DNA of 64,000 nucleotides from Propioniciclava tarda (lineage in GTDB: Bacteria; Actinomycetota; Actinomycetes; Propionibacteriales; Propionibacteriaceae). Shown piece by piece: positions 7,884-15,968 of the stretch (positions are counted from its first letter, which is position 1; the number at the start of each line of letters is the position of its first letter). The position numbers and the translations under genes were made by a program. The notes under the pieces were generated by a model that was not told the DNA's origin, did not search any database, and saw only the letters and a program-made list of their open reading frames with translations. Location of the stretch: assembly GCF_900182665.1 (NCBI RefSeq), contig NZ_FXTL01000004.1, forward strand, positions 62,001-126,000. Reading direction: 5' to 3'.

Positions 7884-9077
7884 ATGTCGCTGTTCACTGA
7901 CGTCACCGCTGCCCCGGCCGACCCGATTCTGGGGCTGACCGAGAAGTTCAACGCCGACACGGATCCGCGCAAGGTGAACCTCGGCGTCGGCGTCTACCAG
8001 GACGAGACGGGCAAGCTGCCGCTGCTGGCGGCCGTTCGGGCCGCCGAAGAGCGCCTCGCCGCCGAGCCCAAGCCACGCGGTTACCTGCCGATCGACGGCA
8101 TGAAGCTCTACGACGACGACGTCAAGGCGCTGGTGTTCGGCGAGGGCTCGGACGCCGTCACCTCCGGACGCACCATCACGATCCAAGCCCTCGGTGGCAC
8201 GGGCGCGCTGAAGATCGGCGCCGACTTCCTCAAGTTCCTCAACCCGGACGCCCGCGTCCTGATCTCGACGCCGTCGTGGGAGAACCACCGCGCGCTGTTC
8301 ACCCGCGCCGGCATCGAGGTGGGGGAGTACCGCTACTACGACCCGGCGCGCCGCGGCATCGACGTCGACGGCATGCTCGCGGACCTGCGCGCGGCGGCGT
8401 CCGGCACGATCGTCCTGTTGCACGCCTGCTGCCATAACCCGACCGGTTACGACCTGACCCCCGCGCAGTGGGACGAGGTCATCGCCGTCGTGAAGGCCGG
8501 CGGGCTCGTGCCGTTCCTCGACATGGCCTACCAGGGCTTCGCCAAGAGCCTCGAGGAGGACGGCGCGGTCGTCCGCAAGTTCGTGGACGCCGGACTGTCG
8601 TTCTTCTGCTCGACGTCGTTTTCGAAGTCGTTCTCGCTGTACGGCGAGCGCGTCGGCGCGCTGTCGATCGTCTGCGCGGACGCCGACGAGGCCAAGCGCG
8701 TCCTGTCGCAGGTGAAGATCGTGGTCCGGACGAATTACTCCAACCCGCCCACCCACGGCGCCGCGCTCGTCGAGACCGTCCTGAAGGACGCCGACCTGCG
8801 GGCCCTGTGGGTCGACGAGCTGGCCGCCATGCGCGACCGGATCAAGGAGATGCGCCAGGCGCTGGTCGCTGGGCTCGAGGCCGAGGGGGTCACGGACTTC
8901 GGCTTCATCGCCGAGCAGGTCGGCATGTTCAGCTACTCGGGCCTCACCAAGGACCAGATGATCAAGCTCCGCGAGGAGCATCACGTCTACGGCACGGACG
9001 CCGGCCGCATCTGCGTCGCCGCCCTCAACGCGGGCAACGTCGAGTACGTCTCCAAGGCGATCGCGGCGGTTCTGTAG
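7884..9077 (+). CDS. Aspartate / aromatic amino acid aminotransferase (class I)
   Basis: A 397-residue PLP enzyme of aminotransferase class Iα, the same branch as E. coli AspC and TyrB. The N-terminus runs into the hallmark KVNLGVGVYQDETGKLP, and the PLP lysine lies in CSTSFSKSFSLYGERVGALS. The arginine in YGERVG and the cofactor-contact segment LLHACCHNPTGYDLT are intact. It should interconvert aspartate and oxaloacetate with 2-oxoglutarate/glutamate in the cytosol and may also take aromatic amino acids, which sequence alone does not separate. Most actinobacteria use the Iγ or Iβ branches, so the Iα type is slightly unusual. The ATG at 7884 follows a GTGTTTCC leader with only a weak ribosome site. 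A 49-bp palindrome (9098-9146) follows the stop. Confidence 0.9.
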   Translation: MSLFTDVTAAPADPILGLTEKFNADTDPRKVNLGVGVYQDETGKLPLLAAVRAAEERLAAEPKPRGYLPIDGMKLYDDDVKALVFGEGSDAVTSGRTITIQALGGTGALKIGADFLKFLNPDARVLISTPSWENHRALFTRAGIEVGEYRYYDPARRGIDVDGMLADLRAAASGTIVLLHACCHNPTGYDLTPAQWDEVIAVVKAGGLVPFLDMAYQGFAKSLEEDGAVVRKFVDAGLSFFCSTSFSKSFSLYGERVGALSIVCADADEAKRVLSQVKIVVRTNYSNPPTHGAALVETVLKDADLRALWVDELAAMRDRIKEMRQALVAGLEAEGVTDFGFIAEQVGMFSYSGLTKDQMIKLREEHHVYGTDAGRICVAALNAGNVEYVSKAIAAVL

Positions 9078-9097
9078 TCGCGGGGCAAGTCCATCGC

Positions 9098-9146
9098 TCC
9101 CACGGGTGACGTTGTCGGGGTAGACGCCAACAAAGTCACCTGTGGA
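9098..9146. repeat. Palindromic element, family C, copy 1
   Basis: A 49-bp imperfect palindrome starting TCCCACGGGTGACG and ending AAAGTCACCTGTGGA. It matches, at roughly three quarters of positions and with identical length, the reverse complement of 58190-58238 inside yqeB. Here it sits between the convergent aminotransferase and galE genes, where its stem could terminate both. Confidence 0.7.
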
Positions 9147-9160
9147 AGCACACCGGCGGC

Positions 9161-10180
9161 TCAGCCAGCGCTGCGCGCGTAGCCGTTCGGGTTCGCGGAC
9201 TGCCAGCGGTGCGTGTCGGCGCACATCTCGTCGATGCCCTTGACGGCTGTCCAGCCCAGCTCGCGCTGGGCCTTCGCCGGGTCGGCGTAGTTCACCGCCA
9301 CGTCACCCGGACGCCTCGGCGCGATGCGATAGGGAATCGCGATCCCGGACGCCGCCTCGTACGCCGCGACCAGCTCCAGGACGGACGTGCCGCGTCCGGT
9401 GCCGAGGTTCCAGACGTGGAAGCCGGGGCGTCCGCTGAGGTACTCGAGCGCCGCCAGGTGCCCGGCGGCTAGGTCGACGACGTGCACGTAATCGCGCACT
9501 CCGGTGCCGTCCACCGTGTCGTAGTCGTTGCCGAAGACGACCAACTCCGGACGCCGCCCCGCGGCCACCTGCGCGATGAACGGCACCAGGTTGTTGGGGA
9601 TGCCCTGGGGGTCCTCGCCGATCCGACCGGACGCGTCCGCCCCGATGGGGTTGAAGTACCGCAGGACGCCGACCGCCAACTCATCGTCGGCGGCCGCGGC
9701 GTCCGACAAGATCTGCTCGATCATGTGCTTGGTGCGCCCGTACGGGTTGGTGGCGCCGGTGGGCGAGTCCTCGGTGAACGGCGGCTCGGACGCGCCGTAG
9801 ACGGTCGCCGACGAGCTGAACACGATCCGCTTGCAGCCGAACTCGGCCATCGTCTCGAGCAGCGTCACCGTCGCCGCGACGTTCTCGCGGTAGTAGAGCA
9901 GCGGCAGCTGGGTCGACTCGCCGACGGCCTTGCGTCCGGCGAAGTGGATGACGGCGTCCGGACGGTGCTCGGCGAAAACGGACGCCAGCCGCGCGGCGTC
10001 CCCGATGTTGGCCTCGATGAAGACGGGCTCGCGTCCGGCCAACTCGCCGACGCGGACGACGGCCTCGCGCGACGAGTTCGACAGGTCGTCCACGATGACG
10101 ACGTCGTGCCCGGACCGCAGGAGCGCCAACGTGGTGTGGGAGCCGATGTAGCCCGCTCCGCCGGTGACCAGAAGCTTCAT
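9161..10180 (-). CDS. galE: UDP-glucose 4-epimerase
   Basis: A 339-residue extended short-chain dehydrogenase that interconverts UDP-glucose and UDP-galactose with a tightly bound NAD. The N-terminal Rossmann motif is VTGGAGYIGSHT (residues about 5-16). The catalytic Ser lies in VFSSSATVYG, and the Tyr/Lys pair lies in NPYGRTKHMIEQIL. Length is normal for bacterial GalE (about 330-340). It is divergent from the phosphohexomutase gene. Between them are 115 bp with an inverted ACTGATC pair that could be a shared operator. The context (hexomutase, nucleotidyltransferase, GHMP kinase) suggests a galactose- or related-sugar activation locus rather than purely cell-wall use. Confidence 0.96.
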   Translation of the reverse strand: MKLLVTGGAGYIGSHTTLALLRSGHDVVIVDDLSNSSREAVVRVGELAGREPVFIEANIGDAARLASVFAEHRPDAVIHFAGRKAVGESTQLPLLYYRENVAATVTLLETMAEFGCKRIVFSSSATVYGASEPPFTEDSPTGATNPYGRTKHMIEQILSDAAAADDELAVGVLRYFNPIGADASGRIGEDPQGIPNNLVPFIAQVAAGRRPELVVFGNDYDTVDGTGVRDYVHVVDLAAGHLAALEYLSGRPGFHVWNLGTGRGTSVLELVAAYEAASGIAIPYRIAPRRPGDVAVNYADPAKAQRELGWTAVKGIDEMCADTHRWQSANPNGYARSAG

Positions 10181-10226
10181 GGGACGCCTTCCTTGTGGAC
10201 CCCAGCCAACGCTACACCGCTCGCAG

Positions 10227-10276
10227 ACTGATCAAAACTGCATGTTCGGTGCCATTTAGAATCAGATACGATCAGT
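10227..10276. promoter_or_regulatory. Inverted ACTGATC/GATCAGT pair in the divergent galE–hexomutase promoter
   Basis: ACTGATC (10227-10233) and GATCAGT (10270-10276) flank a 36-bp AT-richer core that includes a TAGAAT -10-like box near 10257. The DeoR-type repressor encoded at 13903-14688 is a plausible ligand; that link is inference. Confidence 0.4.
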
Positions 10277-10295
10277 CAACGACAGGGGGGCCACC

Positions 10296-11714
10296 ATGAT
10301 CTCGTTCGGAACCGGCGGCTGGCGCGACATCATCGGCGACGGCTTCACGCGCGCGAACGTGCGCCTGCTGGTCCAGGGCCTCTGTGACCGGATGGCCGCA
10401 GAGGGCGTCGCCGAGCGCGGCGTCGTCATCGGCTACGACCGGCGCTTCCTCTCCGACGTCGCCGCCTGGTGGGCGACCGAGGTGTTCGTGGGCAACGGCG
10501 TCCCGGTGACGCTGATCGGTCGCCCGGCGCCGACGCCGATGTTCATGTGGACGGTCCGCAACCTCGGCTGCGCGTACGGGATCGCCGTCACGGCGTCCCA
10601 CAACCCCGCCCTCTACAACGGCATCAAGCTCTTCACCGAGGGCGGCCGGGACGCCGAACTCGAGATCACCGACGAACTCGCAGCGCATGTCAACAGTCTG
10701 TCGGACGCCGACGTGAGGTGGGCGTCCCCGGAGGCGACGAGGGCGTCCGGCCTTGTCACCGTGCAAACGAGCCTGAACTGGTACATCGACGCGATCCTGG
10801 ACCAGCTCGACGTTGACGCCATCCGGCACGGGCACCTGAGCGTCGTCCTCGACCCCATGTTCGGCGTTGCGCAGACCTGCCTGCAGACGGTGCTACTGAC
10901 CGCCCGCTGCCAGGTCGAGGTCATCAACGAGCGTCACGACGCGCTCTTCGGCGGACGGATGCCGTCGCCGACCGAGGCGTCCATGGAGACGCTGCGTCGC
11001 GCGGTCCTCGACAAGCACGCCGACCTCGGCATCGCCACCGACGGGGACGCCGACCGGCTCGGCATCGTCGACGACCGCGGCGAGTACCTGAGCCCGAACC
11101 AGGTGCTGGTGCTGCTGTACCACTACCTACTGACCGGCAAGGGCTGGACGGGTCCGGCTGTGCGCAACATGTCGACCACGCACCTGCTCGACCGGGTCGC
11201 CGCCGCGCACGGCCAGGAGTGCCACGAGGTGCCCGTCGGCTTCAAGTGGATCTCGGCGAAGATGACCGAGACGGACGCCGTGATCGGCGGCGAGTCGTCA
11301 GGCGGCTTGACGGTCCGCGGGCACATTGCTGGCAAGGACGGCATCTACGCCGGCTCGCTACTCGTCGAGATGGTGGCGAAGTCGGGCAAGAAGCTGTCCG
11401 AGATCTACGCCGATCTCGTCGCCACCTACGGAAGCCTCGAGATGGTCGAGCGGTCGTTCACCTTCACGCCCGAGCGGCGAGCGGAACTGCAGCGCCGTCT
11501 GTTCGTCGACCACGACCTGCCCGCGTTCGAGCAGGCGGTGGAGCGCGTCGCCTGGGAGGATGGCTGCAAGGTCTACTTCGCCGACGGCGGCTGGGTCACC
11601 ATCCGGTTCTCGGGCACCGAGCCGGTGCTGCGGGTCTTCTGCGAGCAGGAGACGCTCGCCGCGGCGTCCGAGGTGTCAGACCTTGTCGCACGGCATTTGG
11701 GGGTGGGGGAGTGA
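10296..11714 (+). CDS. Phosphohexomutase (PGM/PMM family)
   Basis: A 472-residue member of the alpha-D-phosphohexomutase superfamily, which moves phosphate between C6 and C1 of a hexose phosphate through a phosphoserine. The N-terminal FGTGGWRDIIGDGFT is the sugar-entry segment. The phosphoserine loop is TASHNPALYNGIK (Ser about 101), the metal loop is TDGDADRLGIVDD, and the sugar-specificity loop near residue 308 contains GGESSG. The C-terminal phosphate-binding loop is RFSGTEPVLRVF. A strong AGGGGGG ribosome site precedes the ATG. Its last codon overlaps the GTG of the nucleotidyltransferase. The trio with the GHMP kinase would give both routes into a sugar-1-phosphate and its activation. 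Glucose versus mannose specificity is not evident. Confidence 0.92.
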   Translation: MISFGTGGWRDIIGDGFTRANVRLLVQGLCDRMAAEGVAERGVVIGYDRRFLSDVAAWWATEVFVGNGVPVTLIGRPAPTPMFMWTVRNLGCAYGIAVTASHNPALYNGIKLFTEGGRDAELEITDELAAHVNSLSDADVRWASPEATRASGLVTVQTSLNWYIDAILDQLDVDAIRHGHLSVVLDPMFGVAQTCLQTVLLTARCQVEVINERHDALFGGRMPSPTEASMETLRRAVLDKHADLGIATDGDADRLGIVDDRGEYLSPNQVLVLLYHYLLTGKGWTGPAVRNMSTTHLLDRVAAAHGQECHEVPVGFKWISAKMTETDAVIGGESSGGLTVRGHIAGKDGIYAGSLLVEMVAKSGKKLSEIYADLVATYGSLEMVERSFTFTPERRAELQRRLFVDHDLPAFEQAVERVAWEDGCKVYFADGGWVTIRFSGTEPVLRVFCEQETLAAASEVSDLVARHLGVGE

Positions 11715-12520
11715 GTTCGTTGACCACGGCGGTGGTGCTGGCCCGCGGGCTGGGCAGCCGCATGCGGGCGGCGTCCGATGTGGTCTTGGACGCCGACCAG
11801 GAGCGCGCCGCCGACGGCGGAGCGAAGGCGATGATGCCGCTGGGCGGGCGTCCGTTCCTGGACTACGTCCTCTCGGCGCTCGCGGACGCCGGCGTCCGGG
11901 ACGTGTGCCTCGTCATCGGGCCCGAGCATGGCGCGGTGCGCGAGTACTACGACGCGCGTCCGGCGGGGCGGTTGTCGATCGGGTACGCGATCCAGGAGCG
12001 TCCGTTGGGCACGGCGGACGCCGTCGCGGCGGCCGAATCGTGGGTCGGGTCGCGGCGGTTCGTCGTCGTCAACGGCGACAACTACTACGCCCCGGACGCC
12101 GTCGCGCGGCTTGGCTCGGTGGCGGGGAACGCGACGCTCGGGTACGAGCGGGAAGCGTTGGTGGCGCTGGGGAACATCCCGGCTGAGCGGGTGGCGGCGT
12201 ACGCGATCCTGCGGTCGGCGGGCCGGGTGCTCACTGGAATCACCGAGAAGCCGTCGGCGTCCGAGGTTGAGGCGGCCGGGCCGCGCGCGTTGATCAGCAT
12301 GAACTGTTGGGCGTTTACGCCGGCTGTGTTTGACGCCTGCCGAGCGATCGGGCCGTCCGCGCGGGGGGAGTACGAGATCGCGGACGCCGTGTCGGCGCTG
12401 GGTAGAGCGGGGCACCAGGTGCGGGTCGTGCCGGTGGCGTCCGGCGTGCTGGACCTGTCCAGTCGCGCAGACATCGCCGGGGTGGCCGCCCGGGTCGCCG
12501 GACGGGAGGTCCGGCTGTGA
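11711..12520 (+). CDS. Sugar-1-phosphate nucleotidyltransferase
   Basis: A 269-residue NTP-transferase-fold enzyme expected to join a sugar 1-phosphate to a nucleotide. The start is the GTG at 11711, which overlaps the hexomutase stop (GTGA); the frame extends upstream, but only inside that gene. The nucleotide-binding loop reads VVLARGLGSRM instead of the usual AxGxGTR. The conserved 'PK' lysine appears as AKAMMPLGG only after an insertion of about 20 residues. The catalytic metal aspartate is in VVVNGDNYY and the sugar-contact glutamate in TGITEKPSA. It belongs to no textbook RmlA, GalU or GlmU group that I can name. Neighbours suggest it activates the product of the GHMP kinase. Confidence 0.82.
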   Translation: MSSLTTAVVLARGLGSRMRAASDVVLDADQERAADGGAKAMMPLGGRPFLDYVLSALADAGVRDVCLVIGPEHGAVREYYDARPAGRLSIGYAIQERPLGTADAVAAAESWVGSRRFVVVNGDNYYAPDAVARLGSVAGNATLGYEREALVALGNIPAERVAAYAILRSAGRVLTGITEKPSASEVEAAGPRALISMNCWAFTPAVFDACRAIGPSARGEYEIADAVSALGRAGHQVRVVPVASGVLDLSSRADIAGVAARVAGREVRL

Positions 12521-12580
12521 GCGCGTCGCCTGACAGCGGGACCGAGGTCGGCGTCCGCGGGCTCGGCAGACCTCCATCGA

Positions 12581-12655
12581 GTTTGCTCGGTTTCGGCCAG
12601 TTTCCCGGGTTTGCCGTGCGGCAAAGGCGGGATTTCTTCCCGAAACCGAGCAAAC
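12581..12655. repeat. 75-nt hairpin with 16-bp arms between nucleotidyltransferase and kinase genes
   Basis: GTTTGCTCGGTTTCGG (12581-12596) is exactly complementary to 12640-12655. Inside is a second short stem (TTGCC/GGCAA, about 12611-12624). It lies in the 168-bp gap between two genes otherwise packed in one operon. I see no second copy in the window. It may be an attenuator, an mRNA-processing stem or a mobile palindrome. Confidence 0.75.
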
Positions 12656-12688
12656 ACGTTCGTGGGGTGTGCGGGAGGGAGTGGGGGC

Positions 12689-13906
12689 ATGAGCAGCCTG
12701 ACGTGGCGGGTCCCCGGACGCATTGAGGTGCTGGGCAAGCACACCGACTACGCGGGCGGACGCGTCCTGGTCGGGGCGATCGACCACGGCATCACGGTGC
12801 GTGCGACGCTCGGGGGAGAGGGCGTGGTGGCGTCCACGGACGCCTTCGGCGACCGGGTGCGGCTGGCCGCTGGGGTTGATCCGGGGCTGCCGGACGGGCA
12901 CTGGGCGCGCTACGTCCAGACGGCGATCGACCGGCTGACCGCCAACTTCGGCACCATCGCCCCTTGTGAACTCACGATCACGTCAGACCTGCCGCCGGCG
13001 TCCGGGATGAGCTCGTCGTCGGCGCTGCTGTGTGGGGTGGCGCTGGCGCTGGCCGACCTGAACGGCTTCTCGTCGACGCCGGCCTGGCAGGACGCCTGCC
13101 CCGATCGGCTGTCCCTGGCCGGCTACCTGGCCTGCATCGAGAACGGACGCACCTGGCGCGGCCTCGCCGGCTCGCGCGGGGTGGGCACGTTCGGCGGCTC
13201 CGAGGACCACACGGCGATGCTCTGCGGCTCGGTCGGCGAGCTGTTGCAGGTCGAGTTCGATCCGCTGCGGGTGATCGAGTCGGTGCCGCTGAGTGAAGAC
13301 GTCGCGTTCGTGGTCGCCGTGAGCGGCGTCCTCGCCGAGAAGACGGGGCCGGCGCGCGACGCCTACAACCGGGCATCGCTAGCGACGGCGTCCATCTTGG
13401 ACCTGTGGAACGAGCGGTCCGGACGCCGTGCCGCGACACTCGCCGCCGTCGTGCGCACGCTCGCCGGTGATGCGCCCGACCCCGCCGACCCGACGCTCGG
13501 GGTGCTGCGCCGGGTGACCGGGGGCGACGCCTGGCTGTCGGCGCGGCTCGAGCACTTCCTGCAGGAGTCCTACGGGCTGGTGCCCGGCGCGACCCGTGCG
13601 CTGGCGTCCGGCGACTGGGCGACGTTCGGCCGTGTCAGCGCCGAATCGCAGCGGCTGGCCGAGACCCTGCTGGGCAACCAGGTGCCGCAGACGATCGCGC
13701 TGGCGGCGTCCGCGCGCGAGCTGGGCGCGCACGCGTCCTCGGCGTTCGGGGCCGGCTTCGGCGGCTCGGTCTGGGCGCTCGTCGACGCGCAAGACGCGGA
13801 CGCCTTCGCCCACGACTGGCTGGCGCGCTACCGCTCAGAATTCCCGGACGAGACCGGGGCGTCCGTGCTCGTGACGCGTCCGGGATCGGCGGCCGAGCGG
13901 ATCTAG
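12689..13906 (+). CDS. Galactokinase-like GHMP sugar kinase
   Basis: A 405-residue GHMP-superfamily kinase, probably phosphorylating the anomeric hydroxyl of a sugar with ATP. Motif 1 is VPGRIEVLGKHTDYAGG (residues 8-24), motif 2 (ATP loop) is SGMSSSSALLCGVAL, and motif 3 is SSAFGAGFGGSVWAL near the C-terminus. In true galactokinases motif 1 reads GEHTDY. Here the sugar-contacting Glu is Lys17 while Arg11, His18 and Asp20 are kept, so the substrate may not be plain galactose. I chose the ATG at 12689 because a GGGAGGGAG ribosome site precedes it and the protein then starts at the family's usual point. Its TAG stop shares the palindromic CTAG with the stop of the convergent DeoR gene. Confidence 0.85.
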   Translation: MSSLTWRVPGRIEVLGKHTDYAGGRVLVGAIDHGITVRATLGGEGVVASTDAFGDRVRLAAGVDPGLPDGHWARYVQTAIDRLTANFGTIAPCELTITSDLPPASGMSSSSALLCGVALALADLNGFSSTPAWQDACPDRLSLAGYLACIENGRTWRGLAGSRGVGTFGGSEDHTAMLCGSVGELLQVEFDPLRVIESVPLSEDVAFVVAVSGVLAEKTGPARDAYNRASLATASILDLWNERSGRRAATLAAVVRTLAGDAPDPADPTLGVLRRVTGGDAWLSARLEHFLQESYGLVPGATRALASGDWATFGRVSAESQRLAETLLGNQVPQTIALAASARELGAHASSAFGAGFGGSVWALVDAQDADAFAHDWLARYRSEFPDETGASVLVTRPGSAAERI

Positions 13907-14688
13907 ACCACGATCACCTGGACGCCGGCGGCGTCCAACTGGGCCAACGCCGAATCGGACGCGCCGGCGTCCGTGATCAGGGTCTGGACGTCAGCGAGCC
14001 CGCAGATCCGGGCGAAGGCGGTCCCACCCAGCTTGGACGAGTCGGCGAGGACGACTGTGCGCCGCGCCGCCCGGACCAGAGCCGCGTTGATGGACGCCTC
14101 GTCCTCGGTGTGGGTGTAGAAGCCGCCGTCGAAGTCGACCGCGTTGACGCCGAGGAACAGCGTCTCGATCGTGATCGACGGCAAAATCAGCTCGGCCAGG
14201 GGGCCGACCAGCTCGTACGAGCGCGTCCGGGCGACGCCGCCCGTGACAACGACGCGCGCCTGCTCGCGGATCGTCAGGTCGTTGGCGATGTTCACCGCGT
14301 TCGTGACGACGGTGATGTAGTGACCCGCGAACTCGGGCTCGCCGGCGATCCGGACGCCCAACTCATGCGCCGCCGCCGTCGTCGTCGTGCCCCCGTTGAA
14401 GCCGACGATCTCGCCCGGACGCACCATGGCCGCCGCCGCTCGCGCGATGGCCTCCTTCTCGCGGGGCTGACGAGCGGTCCGGTAGCGCAGCGGCACCTCC
14501 CCGGACGTGTGGTTGGCGGTCGCACCGCCGCGCGTCCGGATGATCAACTGCTGCGCGGCCAAGGCGTCCAGGTCGCGGCGGACCGTCGCCGGCGACACCC
14601 CCAGGTCGGCCACGATGTCGTCAACGTGCACCGAGCCGCGCTCGACCACGTAGTCGACGAGCGTGGAAAGCCGGTCCTGCCGGGCCAT
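13903..14688 (-). CDS. DeoR/GlpR-family transcriptional repressor
   Basis: A 261-residue DNA-binding repressor. The N-terminal DeoR winged helix (residues 5-60) contains HVDDIVADLGVSPATVRRDL followed by the wing TRGGATA. The C-terminal DeoRC ligand domain, built like sugar-phosphate isomerases, has GFNGGTTTTAAAHEL, VVVTGGV and VLADSSKLG. Members sense phosphorylated sugars, which fits the surrounding kinases. The ATG at 14688 has a perfect CAGGAGG site; the long upstream extension of the frame runs antisense into the ROK gene and is not coding. It is divergent from the ROK kinase gene, with a family B palindrome (14772-14861) between them. Confidence 0.93.
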   Translation of the reverse strand: MARQDRLSTLVDYVVERGSVHVDDIVADLGVSPATVRRDLDALAAQQLIIRTRGGATANHTSGEVPLRYRTARQPREKEAIARAAAAMVRPGEIVGFNGGTTTTAAAHELGVRIAGEPEFAGHYITVVTNAVNIANDLTIREQARVVVTGGVARTRSYELVGPLAELILPSITIETLFLGVNAVDFDGGFYTHTEDEASINAALVRAARRTVVLADSSKLGGTAFARICGLADVQTLITDAGASDSALAQLDAAGVQVIVV

Positions 14689-14771
14689 GGCTGCCTCCTG
14701 GTCGCTGCCGGGTTCACCGGCGTCGCTGTCGATTCTTGCCCAAACGGACGCCTCCGGCACGCCGCACCGAT

Positions 14772-14861
14772 GCGCAACCCGGTTTTGCGCACTCTCAGTG
14801 ACGGTTCGGCGGCGCTTTCGACCACCAGAGCCCGGTGAGAGTGACCAAAATCGGGTTGCGC
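14772..14861. repeat. Dispersed palindromic element, family B, copy 2
   Basis: A 90-bp element with inverted ends GCGCAACCCG (14772-14781) and CGGGTTGCGC (14852-14861). Just inside are GTTTTGCGCACTCTCA and TGAGAGTGACCAAAAT, the family B signature. It occupies the divergent promoter region of the DeoR and ROK genes and may therefore affect their transcription. Confidence 0.8.
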
Positions 14862-14910
14862 GGCGGCGTCCGGCTTGACGCGTGAGGCGTCCGGGCCAAC
14901 GCTGGACGCG

Positions 14911-15774
14911 ATGAGACGGGCAGCGGGCATCGACGTGGGCGGCACCACGATCAAAGGCCTGCGCCTGGACGCCTCCGGCCGCCGCTTCCCAGGCCCGGTG
15001 CCGGTGCCGACCCCGACCGACGAGGCCGCGCTCGTGGACGCCGTCGCGGCCTTGGCGCGCGAGCTCGGCGAGCCGCGGGTGGGCGTCTGCGTCGCCGGCA
15101 TCGTGGACGAGACCAGGGGCGTCGCGCTGAGCGGCAGCAACCTGCCCTGGCGGGACTCCCCGCTGCGGGAAAGGCTGTCGGACGCCATCGGAGCCCCCGT
15201 CGCCCTCGGTCACGACGTCCGCTGCGGTGCGCGTGCCGAGGCGCGCTGGGGCGGGCACGGCGGCGTCCGATTCTTGTACGTGAACCTGGGCACGGGCGTG
15301 TCGGCCGTCACGGTGACCGACGGCGAGCCCGCGTCCGGACCCTGGCACGGCGAGATCGGCCAGCCGTTGGTGCCGGACCCGGCCGATCCGACATCGCTGG
15401 TAAGCATCGAGCGCCTCGCCTCGGCCGAGGCGGTGACCCGCCGGTACGCCGACCGCAGCGGAGGCCTCCCGTCGGCCGGAGCCGACGTCGTCTTCGGACG
15501 CCTCGCGCAGGGCGACCCGGTCGCGGCGGCCGTCGTAAACGAGGCCGTCTCCGCGCTGGCCCAGTGCCTGGCGTTCACCGTCGCCGCCACCGCGCCGGAG
15601 GTGATCGTGCTAGCCGGAGGCATGGCGCAGGCCGGCTCGGCGCTCGTCGAGCCGTTGTCTGGACGCCTCGAGTCCCTGCTGGGCATCCTGCCGCGGCCCA
15701 GGCTGGTGGTCAGCCGTCTTGGCCCGGACGCCGAGGCGATGGGGGCGGCCGCGTTGGCGCTGAGCGCCGACTGA
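14911..15774 (+). CDS. ROK-family sugar kinase lacking the zinc motif
   Basis: A 287-residue ROK-fold protein with the phosphate loop AAGIDVGGTTIKGL at the N-terminus, the sugar-binding stretch SGSNLPWRDSPL, and the catalytic aspartate in GHDVRCGARAEARWG (LGHDV in place of the common NDV). Classical ROK kinases have GEIGH and then a CxCGxxGC zinc finger; here the segment is GEIGQPLVPDPADPTSLVSI with no cysteines and Gln for His, so zinc is not bound. It most likely phosphorylates glucose or a related hexose in the cytosol. The ATG at 14911 is preferred over an upstream TTG (14875) because it gives the usual ROK N-terminus. It is divergent from the DeoR repressor gene, its probable regulator. 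Confidence 0.85.
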   Translation: MRRAAGIDVGGTTIKGLRLDASGRRFPGPVPVPTPTDEAALVDAVAALARELGEPRVGVCVAGIVDETRGVALSGSNLPWRDSPLRERLSDAIGAPVALGHDVRCGARAEARWGGHGGVRFLYVNLGTGVSAVTVTDGEPASGPWHGEIGQPLVPDPADPTSLVSIERLASAEAVTRRYADRSGGLPSAGADVVFGRLAQGDPVAAAVVNEAVSALAQCLAFTVAATAPEVIVLAGGMAQAGSALVEPLSGRLESLLGILPRPRLVVSRLGPDAEAMGAAALALSAD

Positions 15775-15968
15775 GGGGCCGCGCCGACCCGGGCGCTCGA
15801 TGTGCCGAGAGCTTGACCGATGGGGCTGCCCGATCATGGGCGACACCGCCATACTGGTGTAGCGAACCGTCCCGTCGCTCGCAGCGCCTGCCCTTGTCGG
15901 CCTGCGAACGGCTGCGGCGGCGCGAAGACGGGCGTCGGATGACGTCGAACCTAAGAAGGGACGGGGCT

